Below, one piece after another: positions 1-8,040 of a stretch of DNA of 64,000 nt (position 1 is its first letter; each line of letters starts with the position of its first letter). The notes under the pieces are model-generated. The model worked only from the letters and a program-made list of their open reading frames with translations, was not told the origin of the DNA and ran no database searches. A program made the position numbers and the translations under genes. This DNA comes from an archaeon (lineage in GTDB: Archaea; Micrarchaeota; Micrarchaeia; Anstonellales; Bilamarchaeaceae), in assembly GCA_020053355.1 (NCBI GenBank), contig JAGVNI010000006.1:1-64000 (forward strand), given 5' to 3'.

Positions 1-77
1 AAAAGACGGGCTTATGGTTACAGGGATTTGGAGTATTTCAGGCTGAAAATCTTGCACAGTTGTGGGTGGAGGTCATC

Positions 78-386
78 CTAAAGTTGGAGAAGAGCCATTA
101 TTTCATAAAGGTCTTTCATTGAGGATATGGGACATAGGTTCGTCCCTTCCTGGTGCCTTGTCTTGATGCACGTGCCGCACGCGAGGATGGAGCCCCCGCC
201 AGCGAGGAATTTGCCCGCCTCTGCGATGCAGTTGAATTTTTCACTGCTGGCTTTCACATACTCGACGCCTTTTCCAATCAGGAAAACCTTCGTTTCGGTG
301 CCTTCCTTTCTGGAGAAATTTCCGAGCCGGAATGCGTTCCATACAGTTTCCGCGTCGTCTGTGGAAATCACGATGCCGAGTTTCAT
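78..386 (-). CDS. DsrE/DsrF-like family protein
   Basis: 102 aa; MKLGIVISTDDAETVWNAFRLGNFS... with CGTC motif, typical of DsrE-like small sulfur-relay proteins. Confidence 0.75.
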   Translation of the reverse strand: MKLGIVISTDDAETVWNAFRLGNFSRKEGTETKVFLIGKGVEYVKASSEKFNCIAEAGKFLAGGGSILACGTCIKTRHQEGTNLCPISSMKDLYEIMALLQL

Positions 387-515
387 TCTGCCACCCCTTT
401 ACCAGGCACCCTCAGCGGGTATATGACGCCTCGGTATATGATAGGGATAGGAAAGAATTTAGTAATCTTGCGGAGCGGCGAAACCAATTAATAATGTTTC
501 AGTAGATAGTCAATC

Positions 516-845
516 ATGAATGGCGGAAAGAGGGTAAGCACGCGCGCGAGGTACCACGAGGAGGCGCCCGACGTGAGCGCAACCGGCATAGGCAAGTGCT
601 ACCCCAGGTTCAGGATGTTCTTCTCCAGGAAAAACGAGGCGTTGGAGCTCATCCAGGACGATTACAGCATCAGGGTGCCCACCCAGGTCGAGGCCGAGCG
701 TTTCAGAAAGGACTTGACGGCTGCCGCGGCAGGAGACCGCAAGGTCGCAAGGTTCCTGGAGGAGTTCCCGGTTCTTGTTTTCAGGGATGCCGAGCCCAAA
801 GCGGAGGGACCTGCGGGGGGGCAGTTGCCACAGGGTTCCGGCTAA
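516..845 (+). CDS. hypothetical protein
   Basis: 109-aa ORF with charged composition; no recognised family. Confidence 0.4.
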   Translation: MNGGKRVSTRARYHEEAPDVSATGIGKCYPRFRMFFSRKNEALELIQDDYSIRVPTQVEAERFRKDLTAAAAGDRKVARFLEEFPVLVFRDAEPKAEGPAGGQLPQGSG

Positions 846-1210
846 TACATCAGGCAGGTGCAGTTTCCTGGAGGCTTCGGGGCGCTCTTGTTTGTGCAGT
901 ATGCGCCGCAGTACGACGCTGTGTTAAAACCCACGTTGTAATCAGAAACACAATCATACGCGGGCTTGAAACCGAGTGATGCAAGCAGGGGCGGCGCAAT
1001 GATATAGATGCTTATCGAGATTGCGGCGATTGCCAGAATTGATATTCCGGCCAGCCACAGAAGCGGCTTCTTCGAGGTTTTAGGCTTGCCGCTGTTGACG
1101 AAATGGTTCGCGATGAAAAGAAGCAGGCTGAGGATGATGCAAATCATTCCGAATGCGCCAAGGAATGTTTTCGTAGTAGTGCATAATTGACGAAGGGCTT
1201 CATCCGGCAT
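842..1210 (-). CDS. small membrane protein with Cys-rich tail
   Basis: 122 aa; two hydrophobic segments; shares blocks LCxTxKxFLG and IYxxxPLLxSL with the ORF at 48741-49157. Confidence 0.65.
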   Translation of the reverse strand: MPDEALRQLCTTTKTFLGAFGMICIILSLLLFIANHFVNSGKPKTSKKPLLWLAGISILAIAAISISIYIIAPPLLASLGFKPAYDCVSDYNVGFNTASYCGAYCTNKSAPKPPGNCTCLMY

Positions 1211-1302
1211 GTAAATCGCCTAGAGATTATTCACTGCGGGAGGATATAAAAAGTGGAGAAAAGGTTAGGGAAATACCTAAGAACCGGAAATTCTCAGGCA
1301 CC

Positions 1303-2316
1303 CTACTTTTTCAGCCTCAGCGCCTCTTCGACTGATTTTATGATGCCTGCTGAATCAATGCTATATTTCTTGTAGAGTTCCGCGCAGTTCCCAGACTCGC
1401 CGAAGGAATCCTTCACACCGACACGCACAAGCGGTACTGGATGGGATTCGCAAAGGACTTCTGCAATCGCGCCTCCAAGGCCGCCATTCACCTGGTGGTC
1501 CTCGGCCGAGACCAGGACGCCGCACTTCTTTGCATATTGGGCGATTGTGGCCTCGTCAATCGGCTTTATGGAATGCATATCTATTACTGCGGCATCGATG
1601 CCCTTCTTCTTCAATTCTTCTGCGGCCTTGAGGGCCTCGAAGACCTGCAGGCCGCACGCGAAAATGGCGACGTCCTTGCCATCCCGATAAACGTTCGCCT
1701 TTCCAATCTCGAACGGGGTTTGGGGGGTGGTGAAAACAGGCGTGTTCTCGCGGGAGGTGCGGATGTATGCCGGGGTTTTGAGTTTTGCCGCCGCAAGCGT
1801 GGCTTTTTTCGCCTGTTCCAAATCGCACGGCACAAGGACGGTCATGTTTGGAAGCGCGCGCATCATGGCGATATCTTCCAGAATCTGGTGCGACGCGCCG
1901 TCAGGGCCGACGGAAAGGCCTGCGTGTGAGGCGTGGATTTTGACGTCTGAATTGCTGTAGCAGACCGAGACGCGTATCTGGTCGAAATTCCTGCCCGGCG
2001 AGAACGCCGCGAATGCGGATATGTACGCTTGCTTGCCGCACGCCGCAATGCCGGCTGCGATGCCTGCGAGGTTCTGCTCGGCAACGCCCACCTGGACGAA
2101 ACGGTCCGGGTATTTTTCCGCGAACCAGTGGGTGCGCGTGCTTTCGGAGACGTCGGCTGTCAGCGCCCATACGTTTTGGTCTTTTTCGCCAAGCTCCAGG
2201 AGGGCTTTCCCAAAGCCGTCACGGCTCGCTTTTTTCGGCACTGTGGCGGCAAATATGTCTGGGACGAGATTCATAGCGGTTTTCTGTTCCGGGTTCCCGG
2301 TTTCGTTGTCAGCCAT
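1303..2316 (-). CDS. transketolase, C-terminal subunit
   Basis: 337 aa; VWALTADVSESTRTHWFAEKYPDRFVQVGVAEQNLAGIAAGIAACGK, typical split archaeal transketolase. Confidence 0.95.
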   Translation of the reverse strand: MADNETGNPEQKTAMNLVPDIFAATVPKKASRDGFGKALLELGEKDQNVWALTADVSESTRTHWFAEKYPDRFVQVGVAEQNLAGIAAGIAACGKQAYISAFAAFSPGRNFDQIRVSVCYSNSDVKIHASHAGLSVGPDGASHQILEDIAMMRALPNMTVLVPCDLEQAKKATLAAAKLKTPAYIRTSRENTPVFTTPQTPFEIGKANVYRDGKDVAIFACGLQVFEALKAAEELKKKGIDAAVIDMHSIKPIDEATIAQYAKKCGVLVSAEDHQVNGGLGGAIAEVLCESHPVPLVRVGVKDSFGESGNCAELYKKYSIDSAGIIKSVEEALRLKK

Positions 2317-3189
2317 TCATATCGCCTCCAGCTTCTTCATCTCTTCGGCCAGTTCCTTGAGGGCAAGGTCGCCTTCATCCTTGTTCGGGCTCTTCCCATG
2401 CCAGCCGAATTTCTTCTCCATGAACGAAACTCCCTTCCCGCTTATCGTGTTGGCGATAATGACGGATGGCTTGTCAGTGCATGACTGCGCCATCCCGAAT
2501 GCATGCAGGATTGCGTTAAGGTTGTTGCCGTCAATGACGATTACATTCCACCCGAAGGAGGAGAATTTGTCGGCGAGGGGCTCAAGCGGGAGGACTTCGT
2601 CGCTCGTGCCGTCAATCTGGATGTTGTTCCGGTCTATTATGGCCACGAGGTTGTCGAGTTTGTACTTGGATGCGAGGAGGAACGCTTCCCAGACCTGGCC
2701 TTCGTCCAGTTCACCATCACCTAGAAGCGCGTATACGCGCCAGTCTTTCTTTTCCCTTTTCCCTACGAGCGCCATCCCGACCGCCTGGGATATCCCCTGG
2801 CCGAGAGGGCCTGACGAGTTCTCTATGCCCGGGAGCGCGCCTTTGTGCGGATGCCCCTGCAAGGGTGAGCCGAGCTTCCTCAGGCTGATGAGCTGCGCTT
2901 TCGGGAAATAGCCGGCTTCGGCAAGCGTCGCGTAAAGAACCGGGCAGATGTGGCCGTTGGAAAGCACGACGCGGTCGCGCGCATCCCATGAAGGGTTGGT
3001 CGGGTCGTGACGGAGGGCACCGAAATAGAGGGCCGCAAATACGTCCGCCATGCCGAGAGAACCGGCGGGGTGGCCGCTTTTCGATTCCACCAGCATCCGG
3101 ATTATGTCCTGCCTAATCGAATTGGCGGCAATGGCGAGCCGCTTCATGTCCGTCTTGATTTCCGCAAGTCCAGGGTCAATGGGTTTCAT
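2317..3189 (-). CDS. transketolase, N-terminal (TPP-binding) subunit
   Basis: 290 aa; GHPAGSLGMADVFAALYF, LGDGELDEGQVWEAFLLASKYKLDNLVAIIDRNNIQIDG. Confidence 0.95.
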   Translation of the reverse strand: MKPIDPGLAEIKTDMKRLAIAANSIRQDIIRMLVESKSGHPAGSLGMADVFAALYFGALRHDPTNPSWDARDRVVLSNGHICPVLYATLAEAGYFPKAQLISLRKLGSPLQGHPHKGALPGIENSSGPLGQGISQAVGMALVGKREKKDWRVYALLGDGELDEGQVWEAFLLASKYKLDNLVAIIDRNNIQIDGTSDEVLPLEPLADKFSSFGWNVIVIDGNNLNAILHAFGMAQSCTDKPSVIIANTISGKGVSFMEKKFGWHGKSPNKDEGDLALKELAEEMKKLEAI

Positions 3190-3826
3190 GGGAACACCCC
3201 TTAAGCGCGCGCTCTTTCAGGCGTGCAATCGCGCCTTTGATGTCTTCTTGTGCGAATATGGCGCTCGCCGCTGCGAGCAGGTTGGCGCCGCTGGAATAAG
3301 CGTGCGACACGGTCTCGTTGTTCACGCCGCCGTCGACTTCAATGTCGAGTGCGGGGAAAAGTTCGCGGAGCTTCCTTACCTTGTGCTCCATCTCATAAAT
3401 GTATTTCTGCCCGGAGAATCCTGGCCGGACGGTCATGACGAGCACGCGCTCGGCCTTCGGGACGAATGGGAGCAGCTTCTCAAGCGGGGTCTCCGGGTTG
3501 ATAGCAAGCCCGAGGCGGCCCCCGACCTTCTTTACCGCCGCTTCCACCGCATCGAGTGTGGTTATGGTTTCGACATGGACAAGATGCATGTTCGGCCCGC
3601 GGATTTTTTCTATCCAGCGCTCGGGGTCTTTCACCATCCAATGGAATTCGTAGAGCGCTTCCGGGAGGTCGTGCAGGCCGTCGATGCCGATTGTCTTGTT
3701 CGGCACGAAAATCCCGTCCATGATATCTATCTGGATTTCACGAACGAGACCCCGGACCTGGCCGATGCGGCGAAGAAGGTCCTCCCGGCTCTTCACAAGG
3801 ATGGCTGGTATGACCTCTGGCTCCAT
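3176..3826 (-). CDS. rpe: ribulose-phosphate 3-epimerase family protein
   Basis: 216 aa; QIDIMDGIFVPNKTIG, VMTVRPGFSGQKYI, LDIEVDGGVNNETV. Confidence 0.9.
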   Translation of the reverse strand: MEPEVIPAILVKSREDLLRRIGQVRGLVREIQIDIMDGIFVPNKTIGIDGLHDLPEALYEFHWMVKDPERWIEKIRGPNMHLVHVETITTLDAVEAAVKKVGGRLGLAINPETPLEKLLPFVPKAERVLVMTVRPGFSGQKYIYEMEHKVRKLRELFPALDIEVDGGVNNETVSHAYSSGANLLAAASAIFAQEDIKGAIARLKERALKGCSHETH

Positions 3827-3996
3827 ACGTTTAACCCCGAATCGGCGTCTTATGGCTCCCGCATGCCCTATAATAGGATTGCCCCCCGCGAATATTTAAA
3901 GATACCGAAAATACGGCGGCAGGCGGCGCGGCGGGCGGCTGATAATATTGGTAATGTATTGGTGGAAAACCAATAATTAAAAACCCGGGCGGGCAA

Positions 3997-4227
3997 ATGC
4001 GCCTCATGAAACTGGACCTCAAGGACATCGTCCATGCCCAGGAGACTGCGCTAACGATACGCGGTTCGCGTAGGCGTACGACCGTCCCGGGCGAAATAGT
4101 GAAGTACCTCGGCCTTGAGGACGGGGAGAGGGTCCGGTGGGTGCTGCTCAAAGACGGCACGCTCCTAGTAGTCACCGGAGCCAGTAAGGGGCTCGCGAAA
4201 AAAATTCGGGAAGGGTTTGAAAAATGA
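3997..4227 (+). CDS. AbrB/SpoVT-like DNA-binding domain protein
   Basis: 76 aa; RGSRRRTTVPGEIVKYLGLEDGERVRWVLLKDGTLLV swapped-hairpin pattern; 4-nt overlap with next CDS. Confidence 0.75.
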   Translation: MRLMKLDLKDIVHAQETALTIRGSRRRTTVPGEIVKYLGLEDGERVRWVLLKDGTLLVVTGASKGLAKKIREGFEK

Positions 4228-5264
4228 ACAAATTGCTGCTTGCGGCTGCGGCCGTTGTCATATTGGCTCTTGCGGGATTGCTGCTCTTTGGCGGGGAACA
4301 CCCGCAAAGCGCGAATAAAACAGAGGTCAGGATAGGGTATTTCCCGAACATGCTGCATGCCCAGGCCCTGGTAGGGCGGGCGCAGGGGACATTTGAGACA
4401 GCGCTCGGCGAGGAAGCGGAAATCACGATGATTCCTTTCAATGCCGGGCCCTCAGTAATAGAGGCCATGTTCGCAGATGAAATCGACATTTCGTACATCG
4501 GGCCGAACCCGGCGATTAATGGGTATATCAAATCGAACGGCGAGGCGCTCAACATAATAGCCGGCGGGGCAAGTGGCGGCGCGGTGCTTGTAGTGCGCAA
4601 CGATTCCGGCATCGAAAAGCCTGCGGACTTCGCCGGAAGGCGCGTGGCAAGCCCGCAGCTGGGCAACACGCAGGACGTGGCATTGCGGGCCTGGCTTATG
4701 GAAAACAACCTGACGATAGGAGCCGGGGAAAACGACGTCGAAGTGATTCCCACAGCAAACCCCGACATACTCACGTTGTTCCAGAAAAAAGAGATTGACG
4801 GCGCATGGGTCCCGGAGCCCTGGGGGGCGCGCCTCGTGCAGGAAGGCGGTGGCAGGGTGTATCTGGATGAGCGGACCCTTTGGCCCGATGGGAAGTTCGT
4901 GACCTCGAACGTGATTGTCAGCAGGAAGTTCCTGGAGGCGCACCCGGATCTCGTGAAAAAGTTCCTGATTGCGCATGTCAACCTGACCATGTGGATAAAC
5001 CAGAACCCGCAGGAAGCCAAAACCATCATGAACGGGCAGATAAAGAACCTCACTTCGAAAGCCCTGCCGGAGGCAGTGCTTGACGAGGCGTTTGGCAGGT
5101 GCGAGATAACATACGACCCGGTGAGCACGTCGCTCGCGCGCTCGGCACAGAGCGCTTACGACCTCGGGTTCCTCGGCGACACGGAACCGGACCTCGCAGG
5201 GATATATAACCTTACTTCCATAAACGAGGTTCTGGGGGAAGGGAATCTTGGGGAAGTAAGATGA
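4224..5264 (+). CDS. ABC transporter substrate-binding protein (SsuA/TauA/nitrate family)
   Basis: 346 aa; N-terminal hydrophobic signal; VRIGYFPNMLHAQALVGRAQGTFE..., GPNPAINGYIKS. Confidence 0.9.
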   Translation: MNKLLLAAAAVVILALAGLLLFGGEHPQSANKTEVRIGYFPNMLHAQALVGRAQGTFETALGEEAEITMIPFNAGPSVIEAMFADEIDISYIGPNPAINGYIKSNGEALNIIAGGASGGAVLVVRNDSGIEKPADFAGRRVASPQLGNTQDVALRAWLMENNLTIGAGENDVEVIPTANPDILTLFQKKEIDGAWVPEPWGARLVQEGGGRVYLDERTLWPDGKFVTSNVIVSRKFLEAHPDLVKKFLIAHVNLTMWINQNPQEAKTIMNGQIKNLTSKALPEAVLDEAFGRCEITYDPVSTSLARSAQSAYDLGFLGDTEPDLAGIYNLTSINEVLGEGNLGEVR

Positions 5265-6094
5265 AGAAAGAGCGCAAGGATGGGAGCCGGCCGCAAGGAA
5301 TGATGGCTGAAATCGAGATACGGGACGTCTGGAAAGAGTTCGTGATGAAGGACGGGAAGCTGAGCGCCCTCGAAGGCATCAGCATCGGCGTCCAGAAAGG
5401 CGAGTTCCTTTGCATCGTCGGCCCAAGCGGCTGCGGAAAATCCACGCTGCTCAGCATAATAGCCGGACTGACCAGGCCGGAGAAAGGAAGCGTGCGGGTC
5501 GGCGGCCGTGAGGTAAGCGAACCGGGGCCGGACCGCGTAGTCATGTTCCAGGAATCCGCCCTGTTTCCCTGGCTGACCGCCATCCAGAACATCGAGTTCG
5601 GCCTCAAGATGAAGGGCGTGGAGGAGAAAGAGAGAAGGAGAGTGGCCCTGAAGTACCTGAATCTCGTGAACCTTGAGCGGTTCGAGAATTCATACATCCA
5701 TGAGCTTTCCGGCGGGATGAAGCAGAGGGTTGCCCTCGCAAGGGCGCTCGCGATGGAGCCGGAGGTCCTCCTTATGGACGAGCCGTTTGCGGCGCTCGAT
5801 GCGCAGAGCCGCGACCAGTTCCATATCGAATTGCAGCAGATTTGGATGAAGACCGGGCAGACGATAATATTCGTCACGCACAACGTGAGCGAGGCGGTGT
5901 GCCTTGGCGACCGGGTGGTGCTTTTCACGTACCGGCCGGGAAGGGTGAAGAAGGAGTTCCGGGTCGTTTACCCGCGCCCGCGGGAATCGCGCGGCGTGCC
6001 GAAACTGGCCGCCATCACTTCAAGGATACTGGGGGAACTTCGTGTCGAGTTCGAAAGATACATGGCAGAGGCATTGCATGATGGGAGAAACTAG
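5261..6094 (+). CDS. ABC transporter ATP-binding protein (SsuB/TauB family)
   Basis: Walker A GPSGCGKST, signature LSGGMKQRVALARAL, Walker B VLLMDEPFAALD. Confidence 0.95.
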   Translation: MKKERKDGSRPQGMMAEIEIRDVWKEFVMKDGKLSALEGISIGVQKGEFLCIVGPSGCGKSTLLSIIAGLTRPEKGSVRVGGREVSEPGPDRVVMFQESALFPWLTAIQNIEFGLKMKGVEEKERRRVALKYLNLVNLERFENSYIHELSGGMKQRVALARALAMEPEVLLMDEPFAALDAQSRDQFHIELQQIWMKTGQTIIFVTHNVSEAVCLGDRVVLFTYRPGRVKKEFRVVYPRPRESRGVPKLAAITSRILGELRVEFERYMAEALHDGRN

Positions 6095-6848
6095 CCTGAC
6101 GTTCATCATTTTCCTTCTTGCCTTCATCGTGCTATGGCACGTGGTGGCGCAGGCCGGAATCTGGCCCAGCTACATATTCCCGTCCCCCGTGGAAGTGCTC
6201 TCGGCCATGTTGCACGGGATAGACGATGAGAGCTTCCTCCATGGCACGATAGCGAGCCTGAAACGCATGGCCATCGGATTCGGGGTGGCGGTATTCATCG
6301 GGGTGGCACTCGGCGCAGCCATATCGCAGAGCAGGGTTCTTGAGCGCACGCTCGGCACGCTGATGCTCGGCGTGCAGACGCTCCCGAGCATCTGCTGGCT
6401 CCCCCTCGCCATCCTATGGTTCGGCCTGAATGACAAGGCCATCATCTTCGTTGTCGTCGCCGGCGCGGTCGGCTCCATCACCATGGCGATAAGCGCCGGG
6501 ATATCGAATGTCCCGCCCATTTACATCAACGCCGCAAGGACTATGGGCGCCAAAGGCTGGAGCCTGTTTTCCGAGGTCGTCTTCCCGGCCGCCCTGCCCA
6601 CCATGGTCTCGGGCATCCGGCAGGGATGGTCTTTCGCCTGGCGCTCGCTGATGGCCGGGGAGCTGCTGTATGTCAGCGCCGGCCTTGGGCAGCTCCTCCA
6701 GATGGGGCGCGAACTGAACGACATCAACCAGGTCGTGGCGGTCATGATTGTGATAATGAGCATCGGGTTCCTGATTGAGCGCCTCGTATTCACCACCATC
6801 GAGGAGGACGTGCGGAGGAAATGGGGCCTTGTGAAGCACAAGACGTGA
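6042..6848 (+). CDS. ABC transporter permease (SsuC/TauC family)
   Basis: 268 aa, multiple TM segments; AARTMGAKGWSLFSEVVFPAALPTMVSGIRQGWSFAWRSLMAGE (EAA loop). True start may be 6078 or 6081. Confidence 0.93.
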   Translation: MSSSKDTWQRHCMMGETSLTFIIFLLAFIVLWHVVAQAGIWPSYIFPSPVEVLSAMLHGIDDESFLHGTIASLKRMAIGFGVAVFIGVALGAAISQSRVLERTLGTLMLGVQTLPSICWLPLAILWFGLNDKAIIFVVVAGAVGSITMAISAGISNVPPIYINAARTMGAKGWSLFSEVVFPAALPTMVSGIRQGWSFAWRSLMAGELLYVSAGLGQLLQMGRELNDINQVVAVMIVIMSIGFLIERLVFTTIEEDVRRKWGLVKHKT

Positions 6849-6871
6849 AGGGGGGCAGCAAAGTTGTGCAA

Positions 6872-6977
6872 CGCGCGAAGCGCGCACGCAGGTTGCAGAA
6901 AGTGGAGGAATAAGTTTTTAATAACTTCCCCGCATAAATGATATAAACACACGAGCGGAGGCGCTGCGCGAAGCGCG
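6872..6977. repeat. duplicated GCGCGAAGCGCG hairpin element
   Basis: 12-mer GCGCGAAGCGCG at 6873-6884 and 6966-6977, each an inverted repeat around GAA. Confidence 0.6.
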
Positions 6978-7066
6978 TTGCGTCATGCTTGGAGAGGGAA
7001 AAAAACTGAAAAAATGGGAATATATTTAAAAATTTAATCGTAATAGAAAGGTAGCAAGGATGAAAA

Positions 7067-7498
7067 ATGAAATTGGACCACATACATATTACGGTAAACG
7101 CGAAGATCGATCCATCTTTTAAGGCGCTGCCGAAGGACGATGCGAAGCGTTTTGTGGACAGGCTGCTTAAGGAAATACACATGAAGCCCCTAGGCCCTAT
7201 AAACTGGGCCGACGCCGAGGACCTTGATTTCCCCGGGCAAAGCTTCGTGCAGATGATTACCACCAGCCACTGCTCGCTCCACTTTTTCAACCACAAGGAC
7301 GGCACGAACGAAATCTACTTCGACCTCTATTCGTGCAAGCCGTTCGACTCGGAGAAGGTTGTCGAGCTTCTGGATGAGAAGTTTTGCCTCAAAGAGTGGC
7401 ACGGCGTCCTGTACAACCGGGCAAGCGACGGCAAGCCACAGGTAAGGATGATCGGCACCGCGGCCAAGGAGTTCATGGTGGCGAAAGTCCGGAACTGA
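7067..7498 (+). CDS. S-adenosylmethionine decarboxylase (SpeD)-like protein
   Basis: 143 aa; MITTSHCSLHFFN...EIYFDLYSCKPFDSEKVVELLDEKF resembles SpeD ESHxxIHTWPE...DxFTCG...DPxKA. Confidence 0.6.
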   Translation: MKLDHIHITVNAKIDPSFKALPKDDAKRFVDRLLKEIHMKPLGPINWADAEDLDFPGQSFVQMITTSHCSLHFFNHKDGTNEIYFDLYSCKPFDSEKVVELLDEKFCLKEWHGVLYNRASDGKPQVRMIGTAAKEFMVAKVRN

Positions 7499-7584
7499 AT
7501 CGCCCGTTTATTGTTTTTTTTTCATTTCCCCCTTGCGCAAGCCAGGCGCAACGGTTTAAATCTGCGCGCAAGGAAAGGAAGGGC

Positions 7585-8040
7585 ATGAAGCTCCTTGTGG
7601 TTTCGTTGGGGATTTTGGCCCTGCTTGCCGGCTCTGTTTTCGCCGGATGCGCGGCAGAGGCGTACAGCAAGACCTGCAATTCGTGCCAGTTCGATGAAAA
7701 CGGCAAGGTCGACTCCTCCTGCAAGAGCGGCTACCAGTCATCCGGCACATCGTGCGTCAGCATGAGCTACCCGATAATGTCGGCGAAATATGCCGATGGG
7801 AAATGCCCGGCAGTCGATTCGTGCGCGGATGAGCTGCGTTCATGCACGGCCCAGTATTCCACCGGCAACGACTCGGAGGACTGCCGGGAAGGCTCCACCG
7901 CGATTTGCTATGCGGCGGCCGACCAATGCGTGAAAAGCGCGGCGGTGAAGTGCGGGGAGATAGAGAGCCCGTGCCCGGGTTCTTCGGCAGGGTTCATCCT
8001 GCTTTTTGCCGGCCTTGCGTTTGTGAAACTGAAGGGCTAG
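7585..8040 (+). CDS. secreted or anchored Cys-rich protein
   Basis: 151 aa from ATG 7585; signal-like N-terminus MKLLVVSLGILALLAGSVFAGC, about 13 Cys, hydrophobic C-terminus AGFILLFAGLAFVKLKG. Confidence 0.65.
   Translation: MKLLVVSLGILALLAGSVFAGCAAEAYSKTCNSCQFDENGKVDSSCKSGYQSSGTSCVSMSYPIMSAKYADGKCPAVDSCADELRSCTAQYSTGNDSEDCREGSTAICYAAADQCVKSAAVKCGEIESPCPGSSAGFILLFAGLAFVKLKG

Noticed and set aside
1441-1929. Long ORFs antisense to the transketolase genes
   Set aside because: GC-rich shadow frames opposite a clearly conserved CDS; no motif support. The same applies to most antisense ORFs in the supplied track.
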